This document shows positions 48,477 to 56,747 of a stretch of 64,000 bases of DNA, in pieces. The stretch is taken from NCBI RefSeq assembly GCF_019396325.1, contig NZ_JAHKRO010000034.1, positions 1-64,000 of the forward strand. The letters are read 5' to 3'. Made by a program: the position numbers and the translations under genes. The notes under the pieces were generated by a model. The model saw only the letters and a program-made list of their open reading frames with translations, was not told where the DNA came from and made no database searches. Origin of the DNA: Nonomuraea ceibae (GTDB lineage: Bacteria > Actinomycetota > Actinomycetes > Streptosporangiales > Streptosporangiaceae). How positions within the stretch are numbered: the first letter of the stretch is position 1; each line of letters begins with the position of its first letter.

Positions 48477-50581
48477 GATGGGACCTCCGCCGCGTTGCAG
48501 GCGAACGCGGCATCCACCAGTTGGCAGCGCTGGTCGACGTCTTGGCGACTGCGGGCCAGATGCCGCACGAGCGTGAGCTCCGTGAAATCTGGGAGGGAAC
48601 CTCCGCCCAGGTGGATCTCGAAACGCTGCGGACGCTGTGTGGCGTGCTCGGCGTCGACACGGGCGAACTGCTCGTGAACGATCACCGTGGCGTCTGCCAC
48701 TGCACCGGCCATCTCGTCGTTCACATGGGCTTCGACGATGGAGCGCACGCCTTCCACCCGGCGCATTACGGGCTCGGCGCCCACACTGCGGCGGTCAACC
48801 TCGACGAAGACAAAGGTCCCGCCCAGCTGCGGGAGGTCGATGCCGAGGGCGTCAGTGTCGTGGCGCGCACCCCCACAGACCTGCGGCGCATGACGGAACT
48901 TGACGACCTGCTGCCTGCCGCCGAGCACGTGGAGTTCATCATCGTTGCCGCGGCGCGCTGGCGGACGATCCCGGTCCCGTCCGTAGGCGATGAGGATGTC
49001 TGGCGGCAGGATTTCTCCTGCGACATTCCCAACCGCCGGCCCGATCCCTGGCGTAACGCGACCAGTGTCGCCGTCGCGCAGGGCACGGCATATGCGTGGA
49101 AGATCACGTGCCTGTTCAGGAACCGCACACCCGCGGGGATGGTGGCGAACGCTCTGTCGCGTTGTCTTGACGGGCACCGTTCAGCGGGCCTCGGTCTTCT
49201 CGCCGGCCCCAGTGGACCAGGGGCAGTTCAGCCGGCCCTGCAGGGAATGCCTGAGGACCGGGCGGATCTGCGCGTCACGCGCCGCGGGCTCCTGGGCGAT
49301 GGACGGGCTGGCACCGCGGGTGGCGCTCGCGCTGCCGGTCAGAGCAGTGGCCGGCGCACCGTGCTCAGCCATCCTCTGGTCGCTCAGGTGCCGCCCGTTG
49401 ATGTGCGGTCGGTGAACCCGACGGGCTTCATCCAGCGCACTGATGGCACGGTGGGGCGCCTGATGCGGGATGGGTACGGTTTCCAGGTCTCGGACGGGCG
49501 GTCGGATGTGCGCTTGCCCGGCTCGGGAGCTGTCTCTGAGGTGGAGATCGAGGCGCTTCGACGCCTGGCCGGCGTGCGCCTGGAGGCTGCAGACCCCCAC
49601 CATGACGGCCGTGTGCTGGCTCGCATCACGATGAATCTGGCCGCGGCCGGTGTGCCCCTGGTCTTCGACGGCCCCCGGGCCGGCTGGCGGGGCGTGCTGG
49701 GCGACGGGCTGACGAACCTGGTCGGTGACGCGACGGTGGAAGACCTCAAGGATCCGTTGCGGCGGGAGCAGTACAGTATCCGGCTTCGCCGATATGCATT
49801 GACGGCCTTCGGAATGGAGGCCCGCTGGAAGGACATGGTGGGAGCGGGCCGGTTACCGGTCCTTGAGCAGCGGCCGGTGTCCGTCGTTCTGTGCACGCGC
49901 CGCCGGCAGATGCTCACGCGGGCCCTGCAGCAGGTCGCTCGTCAGCGTGACGTCTCGGTGGAGCTCGTTCTCGGGCTGCACGGCATATCGCGGGACGATC
50001 CTGAGGTCGTCGCTGCTGTCAAAGCCTACGATGGAGAGCTGACGGTCGTCGAGCTGGAGCGCAGCCTTCTTCTCGGCGAAGCGCTGAATCATCTCGCAGC
50101 GCGCGCTACAGGTTCGTCCATCGCGAAAATGGATGACGACGACTGGTACGGGCCCCATCACTTGTCAGACCTGCTTCTCGCGCGCCAGTACTCCGGCGCG
50201 GAGATGGTGGGGACACCTGCCGAATTCGTCTATCTCGAAGAGTCTGACGAGACGATAAAACGCAAGATCCTGACCGAGCTACCCAGTTCCATGACGGAAA
50301 CCGGCAGAGTAACCGGTGGCACGGTCCTGCTGTCCCGCAATGCCTTCGAAGCCGTGGGAGGCTTCAAACTCGTGCCCAGGTACGAGGACGGCGAGATGGT
50401 CATCGCCATCCGCGCCGCCGGCGGGCACGTGTACCGCGGGCACAGCCTCAACTACATCTACCGGCGGTGCACCCCAGAAAACCACACCTGGGACGTCGCC
50501 AATACCTACTTCACCGACAACGAGTCGATGCGATGGCGGGGTGTCTTCTTCAACGACTTGATGGAAAGCCCTCCCATCTAA
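48473..50581 (+). CDS. XRE-HTH fused to a family 2 glycosyltransferase
   Basis: The GTG at 48473 gives about 702 aa. Residues 1-72 are an XRE-type helix-turn-helix (VRWDLRRVAGERGIHQLAAL, LETLRTLCGVLGVDTGELLV). Residues 75-300 are unrecognised. From about residue 305 the sequence is a GT-A family 2 glycosyltransferase: DVRSVNPTGF, a pre-domain, then VSVVLCTRRRQMLTRALQQV, the metal site KMDDDDWYGPHHLSDLL (about residue 553), GTPAEFVYLEESDETIKRKI and VTGGTVLLSRNAFEAVGGFK. In relatives the glycosyltransferase starts near DVRSxNPTGF, so this may be a true fusion or two genes joined by loss of a stop. Confidence 0.72.
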   Translation: MRWDLRRVAGERGIHQLAALVDVLATAGQMPHERELREIWEGTSAQVDLETLRTLCGVLGVDTGELLVNDHRGVCHCTGHLVVHMGFDDGAHAFHPAHYGLGAHTAAVNLDEDKGPAQLREVDAEGVSVVARTPTDLRRMTELDDLLPAAEHVEFIIVAAARWRTIPVPSVGDEDVWRQDFSCDIPNRRPDPWRNATSVAVAQGTAYAWKITCLFRNRTPAGMVANALSRCLDGHRSAGLGLLAGPSGPGAVQPALQGMPEDRADLRVTRRGLLGDGRAGTAGGARAAGQSSGRRTVLSHPLVAQVPPVDVRSVNPTGFIQRTDGTVGRLMRDGYGFQVSDGRSDVRLPGSGAVSEVEIEALRRLAGVRLEAADPHHDGRVLARITMNLAAAGVPLVFDGPRAGWRGVLGDGLTNLVGDATVEDLKDPLRREQYSIRLRRYALTAFGMEARWKDMVGAGRLPVLEQRPVSVVLCTRRRQMLTRALQQVARQRDVSVELVLGLHGISRDDPEVVAAVKAYDGELTVVELERSLLLGEALNHLAARATGSSIAKMDDDDWYGPHHLSDLLLARQYSGAEMVGTPAEFVYLEESDETIKRKILTELPSSMTETGRVTGGTVLLSRNAFEAVGGFKLVPRYEDGEMVIAIRAAGGHVYRGHSLNYIYRRCTPENHTWDVANTYFTDNESMRWRGVFFNDLMESPPI

Positions 50582-50617
50582 GAGAAGACAGACCCTCCAT
50601 CAATTCACCCGATATCC

Positions 50618-50636
50618 GTTGTCGTTGAACGACAAC
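50618..50636. promoter_or_regulatory. 19-bp palindrome before the radical SAM gene
   Basis: GTTGTCGTT and AACGACAAC form a perfect 9-bp inverted repeat around one central base. It lies 14 bp before the start codon, overlapping the space in front of AGGAG (50641-50645). It could be an operator or an RNA hairpin that controls translation of the radical SAM gene. Confidence 0.5.
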
Positions 50637-50650
50637 ATCAAGGAGTTATC

Positions 50651-51745
50651 TTGAGCCGCCTTGACCTGGTCGCGAAGTTGTCCCAGGACACCGTGTGGCC
50701 ATATGCCAAGAAGGTCGCCGCAGGCGAGCGTCTGACGGCCCCGCTCGTTGTGGATCTCGACCCGACGACGTTTTGCGACCTGGCCTGCCCGGAATGCATC
50801 AGCGGGACTCTTCTCAACAAAGGACGCTTCACGAAAGAACGGCTAGCCGCCCTGGCGCGCGAACTCTGCACGGCAGGAGTCAAGGCCGTGGTTCTCATCG
50901 GCGGCGGCGAGCCCCTCGCTCATCCTGGCACCCGCGATGTCATCAAGATCCTGGGCACCTCCGGCCTGCATATCGGAGTCGTCACCAACGGCACGATGAT
51001 CGATCGTCACCTCGATGTGATAGCCGAGTACGTGACGTGGCTGCGCGTGTCTGTCGATGCCGCCACCCCGGAGACCTTCGGCCAGGTGCGGCCGGACCGC
51101 AAAGGCCGCAGCGTGTTCGACAAGGTCATCGCCAACATGCGCGCGCTCGCCCAGACGAAGAAGGGAGCCCTGGGCTACTCGTTCCTACTCGTCACGCGTA
51201 TGGACGACGAGGGCAAGGTGATCTATTCGAATCACCACGAGGTCCTGGCCGCCGCCCGTCTGGCCAAAGACATCGGCTGTGACTACTTCGAGCTGAAGAC
51301 CTTGTTCGACGAGCAGCACTTTGTCGTCCAACTGCCGGATGCCCTGCTGAGGTCCGTTCGCGCGCAGATCGAGCAGGCCCGGGATCTGCGCGACGACTCA
51401 TTCGATCTGGAGATCTCCTCGACGTTCGCCTCTGCCGAGGACCGGCGCCCCGCCCATCAGGGCAAGGCATATCACACCTGCTCGGTCGCGCAGCTGCGCA
51501 CGCTGGTGACACCGAATGGTGTCTACATCTGCTCCTATCACCGCGGCAATGACAAGGCGCGGCTGGGCGATGCCGTCGACGAGGATTTCTCCGCGCTGTG
51601 GGAGAAGGCCGACCTGTCGATCATCGACCCGTCCCGTGACTGCCGGTTCCACTGCGCAAGGAATGACATCAATCTCGCGATCGCGGGCATGGCGGCGGTG
51701 CCGGAGAATCCTCATCCCCGCGAAGAGTTCGACCGCTTCTTGTAA
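50651..51745 (+). CDS. Radical SAM enzyme with SPASM-like C-terminal cysteines
   Basis: The TTG start at 50651 follows AGGAG by 5 nt and gives 364 aa. The cluster motif is Cys42, Cys46 and Cys49 in FCDLACPEC (CxxxCxxC). VVLIGGGEPLAHPGTRDVIK is the GGE motif, and LRVSVDAATPETF lies on strand 4. The C-terminal part has further cysteines (YHTCSVAQLR, GVYICSYHRGN, DCRFHCARN with Cys331 and Cys335), as in SPASM/twitch enzymes that carry an extra Fe-S cluster. Several such enzymes epimerise or dehydrogenate sugars and cyclitols. Given the sugar-type neighbours I infer a carbohydrate substrate rather than a peptide. Confidence 0.87.
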   Translation: MSRLDLVAKLSQDTVWPYAKKVAAGERLTAPLVVDLDPTTFCDLACPECISGTLLNKGRFTKERLAALARELCTAGVKAVVLIGGGEPLAHPGTRDVIKILGTSGLHIGVVTNGTMIDRHLDVIAEYVTWLRVSVDAATPETFGQVRPDRKGRSVFDKVIANMRALAQTKKGALGYSFLLVTRMDDEGKVIYSNHHEVLAAARLAKDIGCDYFELKTLFDEQHFVVQLPDALLRSVRAQIEQARDLRDDSFDLEISSTFASAEDRRPAHQGKAYHTCSVAQLRTLVTPNGVYICSYHRGNDKARLGDAVDEDFSALWEKADLSIIDPSRDCRFHCARNDINLAIAGMAAVPENPHPREEFDRFL

Positions 51746-51768
51746 CGGGCTCATCAATCGGGATGGCC

Positions 51769-52269
51769 TCAACGCGCTTGGAACATCCCCGAGGCCCTGT
51801 ATGTCAAATACAAATTGAGAACGACGAGGGTCGGCTCATGAATTGGAGACGGCGGATCGGAGATCGGCAGAAAGCGATGTTCGAGCACCTCGTCATCCCC
51901 GTGCAAGTCTCCTGTCCATGTTCTGGAGTAGAAACACATCGCAAAAGCGTGGACAAGATCACCATTGGGATAGCGCAGCGTATGCACGGCAGGGTCGGAC
52001 AAGCACGCAAACGGGATGAGGTCATCGGGTGCCACCGTCAAACCAGTCTCTTCACCGAGCTCGGCTGCTGCCGCACCACGAAAGTCCTGGCCGGGTTCGC
52101 ATGAGCCGGCTGGGATCTCCCAATCACCATTGTCGGATCGGCGCTGAAACAGCACGCGGTCGAGGTCGTCGATCAGCAGGACCTGAGCACCGGGAACGAG
52201 CAGCAAGCGGGAGCCGACCTCCTGGCGCAACAAGCCCAGGTAGGAGTCTCTAAATGTCACGCTAATCAC
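51769..52269 (-). CDS. NUDIX hydrolase
   Basis: The 166-aa protein has a NUDIX box GSCEPGQDFRGAAAAELGEE followed by TGL, preceded by LFQRRSDNGDWEIPAG. The usual RE of the box is AE and the upstream Glu is Gln (PGQ), but the metal-binding EExxE core (ELGEE) is kept. NUDIX enzymes cleave nucleoside diphosphates linked to another group, such as NDP-sugars. It is transcribed toward the radical SAM gene, tail to tail with a 23-bp gap, and divergently from the GHMP kinase. It could clear side products of the nucleotide-sugar pathway, which is inference. Confidence 0.86.
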   Translation of the reverse strand: MISVTFRDSYLGLLRQEVGSRLLLVPGAQVLLIDDLDRVLFQRRSDNGDWEIPAGSCEPGQDFRGAAAAELGEETGLTVAPDDLIPFACLSDPAVHTLRYPNGDLVHAFAMCFYSRTWTGDLHGDDEVLEHRFLPISDPPSPIHEPTLVVLNLYLTYRASGMFQAR

Positions 52270-52409
52270 CCATCGCCCATTATCACGTCATTCAGTCGAG
52301 CGCGTCACGCGGCCACGGCAGGTGATCTTACCCGCGCAGCGTGATGTCACGTGATGTTGTCCGGCAGAAAAGTGTTCAGAGCTGAGCTTCACTAGCGGAG
52401 GAGAACGAC

Positions 52410-53357
52410 ATGACTTCGGTCGTGGCGACACGTGTTTGCCTGGCCGGCGACGCCCTGGATTACCTCGGCGGGCACACGGTGTGCGCCGCGATCGATCTGC
52501 CCACCACCGTCACCGACATCGGCCGCAGCGTGTGGTCCAGCCCTGAGCATGAGACGCTGACGCGGGATCTTGAGCAGTTTGTCCGCGACGCCTATCGCGG
52601 TGTCACCGTCGAACCCACGACGTTGGCCGCCACGTGTACCGCCCCGAGCCCGGGAGGGCTGGGGACATCGTCGTCGATCTGCATCGGCGTGCTTCGCGAG
52701 ATCCTGCGCCGGTGTGGCATGGATCCTGCAGAGGCGGTCTCTCTCGCCTACCGCTTTGAGTTCGAGCGGACCCGCGGCGGCGGCGTCGACCACTTGTCCA
52801 TCGCGCGTGGCGGGTGGTTGTTCACGCTGGGATGCGACAGCGGCCTGCCCACGACGATCGGCTTTCGTAGTGCGGCTGACGGCCCGCCATGGTCGGTGAC
52901 CCTCATCGACACCGGCCTGTCCAAGGACTGCGGTGATGCGATCGGGCGCTTTCGCCGGCTGCAGCGTGATCACTGCGCCGGCTTGCAGAGCTACGTCCAC
53001 GACCTCGATGCGGTCTCCGCACAGGTGTGGGAGGCGGTCGTCGAGCGCGAGCTCAAGGGCGTGCTGGCGGGAATGGACCAGGCCCACGCGCTCATGCGTG
53101 ACAGGTACGGACTCAGTGATCCCCGGATCGAAGGGCTACGTGACGCCGCGATGGCCGCCACGGGATACGTCTTCAAGCTGACGGGCTCGGGCAACGGCGG
53201 ATGCCTGTTCACCCTGCATCCCCGCGAGGAGCAAGCCACCCTGCGCGCGGCTTTGATCAAGGCGGACATCCAGCCGACGACTGTGTATCACTGCGAGGTC
53301 GCCGAGGGGCTGGACGGCTTCCGCGCCGCGCCGCCCCTGGTGGGAATTCAGCCATGA
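52410..53357 (+). CDS. GHMP-family small-molecule kinase (sugar-kinase-like)
   Basis: The 315-aa protein carries the three GHMP motifs: AGDALDYLGGHT (residues 12-23), PGGLGTSSS (81-89) for ATP phosphate binding, and LTGSGNGGCLFTL near residue 255. The first motif resembles the galactokinase-type LGEHTDY region. The enzyme should transfer phosphate from ATP to a hydroxyl, most likely the anomeric position of a sugar or a cyclitol. GGAGGAG lies 5 nt before the ATG at 52410. Its stop overlaps the aldehyde dehydrogenase start by 4 nt, so the two are coupled. Confidence 0.87.
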   Translation: MTSVVATRVCLAGDALDYLGGHTVCAAIDLPTTVTDIGRSVWSSPEHETLTRDLEQFVRDAYRGVTVEPTTLAATCTAPSPGGLGTSSSICIGVLREILRRCGMDPAEAVSLAYRFEFERTRGGGVDHLSIARGGWLFTLGCDSGLPTTIGFRSAADGPPWSVTLIDTGLSKDCGDAIGRFRRLQRDHCAGLQSYVHDLDAVSAQVWEAVVERELKGVLAGMDQAHALMRDRYGLSDPRIEGLRDAAMAATGYVFKLTGSGNGGCLFTLHPREEQATLRAALIKADIQPTTVYHCEVAEGLDGFRAAPPLVGIQP

Positions 53358-54784
53358 CGAAGGGAGGCCGTGTGGCCTGGGATTCAGTGCAGCAAACCAT
53401 CGACGGACGCGCAGCGCCGTCCGAACACTGCTATCCGGTCTTCAACCCGGCAACCGGCGCGCAGCTCACCACTGCTCCGATCTGCTCCGATCACCAGCTG
53501 GCGGAAGCGATGCGGACCGCCGCGCAGGCAGGGGTGGCATGGTCCGGGAACGAACCCCTGCGCAGATCGGCGCTGCGCACCTTCGCTGACGCCCTCGCTG
53601 GAGACGCCGGCCTGCTGGCCGAAGCGCTGACGAGCGAGCAGGGCAAACCCCTGGGCGAGGCTCGACAAGAGATCACCGCTGGGATCGAGATTCTCCGCGC
53701 CTATGCGGAGCTTTCCCTGCCGCTCGACGTTCTCGCCGCCGATGGCCCGATCACCTCGCAGGTGGGTCGACAGCCCTGCGGGGTGGTGGCCGCCATAATT
53801 CCGTGGAACTTCCCCTTCAGTATCGCGATGTCGAAGCTGGGTGCGGCGCTCCTCGGCGGGAATACGGTCGTCCTCAAGCCGTCCCCGTTCACACCGGTTA
53901 CCACCCTGCTGGCCGGCGCCCTGTCGCGGGAGACCCTTCCCGCCGGGGTGGCGAACTTCCTGTCCGGTGGAGATGACCTGGGTTCAGCCCTGGTACGGCA
54001 TCCCACGACACGTGCCGTGACGTTCACCGGATCAGTGGCGTCCGGCAAGGCGGTTGCCCGGGCAGCGGCCAGCGACCTCAAACGCCTGGTGCTCGAGCTC
54101 GGCGGCAACGACGCCGCCATCGTCTTGCCCGATGCCGACCCCGCAGCCGTGGCAGCCGATCTCTGCGCGATCGCCTTCAGAAACTGCGGCCAGATCTGCG
54201 CCACCGTCAAGCGCCTCTACGTGCACGCCTCGATCCATGATCAGCTGGTGGGAGAGCTTTCCTGGCAGGCCAATTGCCTGAAGGTCGGTAACGGCATGAC
54301 CGACGGTGTGCAGATGGGCCCCCTCCAAAACCAGGCCCAGCTTCAGCGCATCACAACCCTCGTCGCCGAGGCGGTCGATGAGGGCGCCGTGATCGCGGCA
54401 GGCGGCCGGGCCCACGACGGGCCCGGCTACTTCTATCCGCCGACGGTGCTCACGCGAGCAACCGACGGCATGAGGATCGTCGCGGAGGAGCAGTTCGGCC
54501 CCGCCCTTCCTGTCCTGCGTTACGAGGATGTCGACGAGGCAGTGACGCGGGCGAACAACTCCACGTTCGGACTCACCAGCTCGGTCTGGGGAACAGACCC
54601 GCACACGTTGCGCGACGTCGCCGAACGCCTCGACACGGGCGTGGTCAACATCAACACGCACGACGTGCAGATCCCCGGCGCGCCTTTCAGCGGGCGCAGA
54701 TGGAGCGGGCTCGGCGCGGAGGGCGGAATCCACGGCGTCCTGGGATTGACCGACGCCAGGGTCCTCAACATCGCCGGTCAGTGA
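53354..54784 (+). CDS. NAD(P)-dependent aldehyde dehydrogenase
   Basis: The 476-aa enzyme has the whole ALDH set: IPWNFP with Asn152, KPSPFTP with Lys175, FTGSVASGK as the cofactor loop, LELGGND with the general base Glu248, and GQICAT with the catalytic Cys282. EEQFGPALPVLRYEDVDEAV is the oligomerisation region. It oxidises an aldehyde to the acid in the cytosol. The ATG at 53354 overlaps the kinase stop. In this setting an aldehyde at C6 of a sugar is a plausible substrate, because an amidotransferase follows; that link is inference. Confidence 0.9.
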   Translation: MTKGGRVAWDSVQQTIDGRAAPSEHCYPVFNPATGAQLTTAPICSDHQLAEAMRTAAQAGVAWSGNEPLRRSALRTFADALAGDAGLLAEALTSEQGKPLGEARQEITAGIEILRAYAELSLPLDVLAADGPITSQVGRQPCGVVAAIIPWNFPFSIAMSKLGAALLGGNTVVLKPSPFTPVTTLLAGALSRETLPAGVANFLSGGDDLGSALVRHPTTRAVTFTGSVASGKAVARAAASDLKRLVLELGGNDAAIVLPDADPAAVAADLCAIAFRNCGQICATVKRLYVHASIHDQLVGELSWQANCLKVGNGMTDGVQMGPLQNQAQLQRITTLVAEAVDEGAVIAAGGRAHDGPGYFYPPTVLTRATDGMRIVAEEQFGPALPVLRYEDVDEAVTRANNSTFGLTSSVWGTDPHTLRDVAERLDTGVVNINTHDVQIPGAPFSGRRWSGLGAEGGIHGVLGLTDARVLNIAGQ

Positions 54785-54848
54785 CCGCACGGCGACCTCC
54801 CGCATCGGCCGAGAACCAGGAATCGCTGTCTCACGAAAGGACCGGATG

Positions 54849-56693
54849 ATGTGCGGCATTGCCGGCTGGATCGAGTTCGGACGGGCCCCCAGCGAAGCGA
54901 TCACCGCGGCGATGACAGCGACGCTGGCATGCCGCGGACCGGACGGCCAAGGCCTCTGGACCAGCCCTCACGCGTCACTGGGACAGCGAAGGCTCTCGGT
55001 GATCGATGTCGAGCACGGCAACCAGCCGATGACGGTCGAGACGGCATCGGGGCCTGTGGTGATCGTCTACAGCGGGGAGACCTACAACTTCGCCGAGCTC
55101 CGCCGGCAGCTGGGCGCCGCCGGCCATCGGTTCCGAACGCGCTCCGACACCGAGGTAGTGCTCCACGCCTACCTTCAGTGGGGGCCGGCAGCGGCCGAGC
55201 GCATGGACGGCATGTTCGCCTTCGCCATCTGGGACGGGCGTGAGGAGAAGCTCGTGCTGGCCAGGGACAGGATGGGGGTCAAGCCGCTCTTCGTCCACGC
55301 ACTCGACAACGGCGTGCTGTTCGGTTCCGAGCCCAAGGCGATCCTGGCACATCCGTCAGTGACCGCCGCGGTCGACCTCGACGGCTTTAGGGAGCTGTTC
55401 TCAATGGTGAAGTCGCCAAGGCAATCCGTCTGGTCGGGCATCTCCGAGATCGAACCGGGCACCACGGTGGTCGTCGATCGAGACGGGTCGCGCGAGAGCG
55501 TCTACTGGCGGCTGACAACCGAGTCGCCGAACCTCGATCTGCATAAAACTGTGGAGCATGTGGCGGGAATCTTGCAGGAGGGGGTCAGGAGGCAACTCGT
55601 CTCCGACGTCCCACTGTGCACGCTGCTCTCCGGAGGATTGGACTCCTCGACCTTAACCGCCCTGGCGGCCGCGGAGCTGGCCGGCCGCGGACAGCAACTG
55701 CGCAGCTTCTCGGTGGATTTCGAGGGGCAGACGGCTGATTTCCGGCCAGACGCACTACGACCCGCACCCGACACGCCCTTCGCGCACGAGGTCGCGGCAC
55801 ACGTCCGCTCGCACCATACCGACGTGGTGCTGACCCCTGAAACCTTGGCCGATCCGAAGATCCGCGAGCTGGTGATTCGGGCCTACGACCTCCCCATGGG
55901 GCACGGCGACATGGACGCCTCGATGCTCCTGCTGTTCAAAGCCATCCGTGAGCAAGCAGTGGTGGCGCTGTCCGGGGAGTCTGCAGACGAGCTGTTCGGC
56001 GGCTACCACCAGTTCTTCTCCCCACAAGGGCGAGCGGAGACGTCGTTTCCCTGGCTCGCCGACCCGCACCTGCCGCAGTACGCCGCCATCAGCCCCCGCC
56101 AGCCGTCGGTGTTTCATCCTGAGTTCCAACGAGCGCTGGCCCTGCCCGACTACGTACAGGACAGCTACAGCGCCGCGGTGTCCGCCATCGAGCGGGCCCC
56201 CGGAGAAGACCAGCTCGAATGGACCATGCGGAAAATCACCTACCTGTACCTCACCCGATTCGTTCGCCTCCTGCTGGACCGCCAGGACCGGCTCAGCATG
56301 GCCGTGGGATTGGAGATCCGCGTACCGTTTTGCGACCATCGACTCGTCAGCGCGGTCTATAACGCCCCTTGGCGACTGAAGCACCACGACGGCTGCGAAA
56401 AGTCGCTGTTGCGCAGCGTCGCGGCACCCCTATTGCCTCTCTCCGTCATCCAGCGCAAGAAGTCGCCCTATCCGTCAACTCAGAATCTGGGCTACATGGA
56501 CCTGCTGAAAATACAAGCCCGGGACCTGCTCACCGACCGATCCAACGCCGTCTTCACCATCGTCGACCCAGCCGCCCTCAAACACGCCGCGAACAGCACC
56601 AGCGCCTCGGACTCCTTCGGCCGATTCGTCCTCGAACGGTCCTTGGACATCGCGGCATGGATGGACGCGTACCAACCGACCCTCAAGGTGTGA
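54849..56693 (+). CDS. Asparagine-synthase-type glutamine amidotransferase
   Basis: The start is placed at the second ATG (54849), 7 nt after AAAGGA, so Cys2 becomes the N-terminal nucleophile (MCGIAGWIEF). The N-terminal glutaminase domain continues CRGPDGQGLWTSPHASLGQR and GETYNFAELRRQL. The synthetase domain has the PP-loop LLSGGLDSSTLTALAAAEL near residue 255, ALSGESADELFGGYHQFF and LSMAVGLEIRVPFCDH. The 614-aa length matches AsnB. In secondary-metabolite clusters AsnB homologues amidate other carboxylates, such as uronic acids. It follows the aldehyde dehydrogenase by 64 bp. A housekeeping asparagine synthase is the alternative. Confidence 0.9.
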   Translation: MCGIAGWIEFGRAPSEAITAAMTATLACRGPDGQGLWTSPHASLGQRRLSVIDVEHGNQPMTVETASGPVVIVYSGETYNFAELRRQLGAAGHRFRTRSDTEVVLHAYLQWGPAAAERMDGMFAFAIWDGREEKLVLARDRMGVKPLFVHALDNGVLFGSEPKAILAHPSVTAAVDLDGFRELFSMVKSPRQSVWSGISEIEPGTTVVVDRDGSRESVYWRLTTESPNLDLHKTVEHVAGILQEGVRRQLVSDVPLCTLLSGGLDSSTLTALAAAELAGRGQQLRSFSVDFEGQTADFRPDALRPAPDTPFAHEVAAHVRSHHTDVVLTPETLADPKIRELVIRAYDLPMGHGDMDASMLLLFKAIREQAVVALSGESADELFGGYHQFFSPQGRAETSFPWLADPHLPQYAAISPRQPSVFHPEFQRALALPDYVQDSYSAAVSAIERAPGEDQLEWTMRKITYLYLTRFVRLLLDRQDRLSMAVGLEIRVPFCDHRLVSAVYNAPWRLKHHDGCEKSLLRSVAAPLLPLSVIQRKKSPYPSTQNLGYMDLLKIQARDLLTDRSNAVFTIVDPAALKHAANSTSASDSFGRFVLERSLDIAAWMDAYQPTLKV

Positions 56694-56747
56694 TAACCGG
56701 CCGCCGGCCCGCCTGAACGCGCACCTGTCACTCGCGGAGATAGCCTT

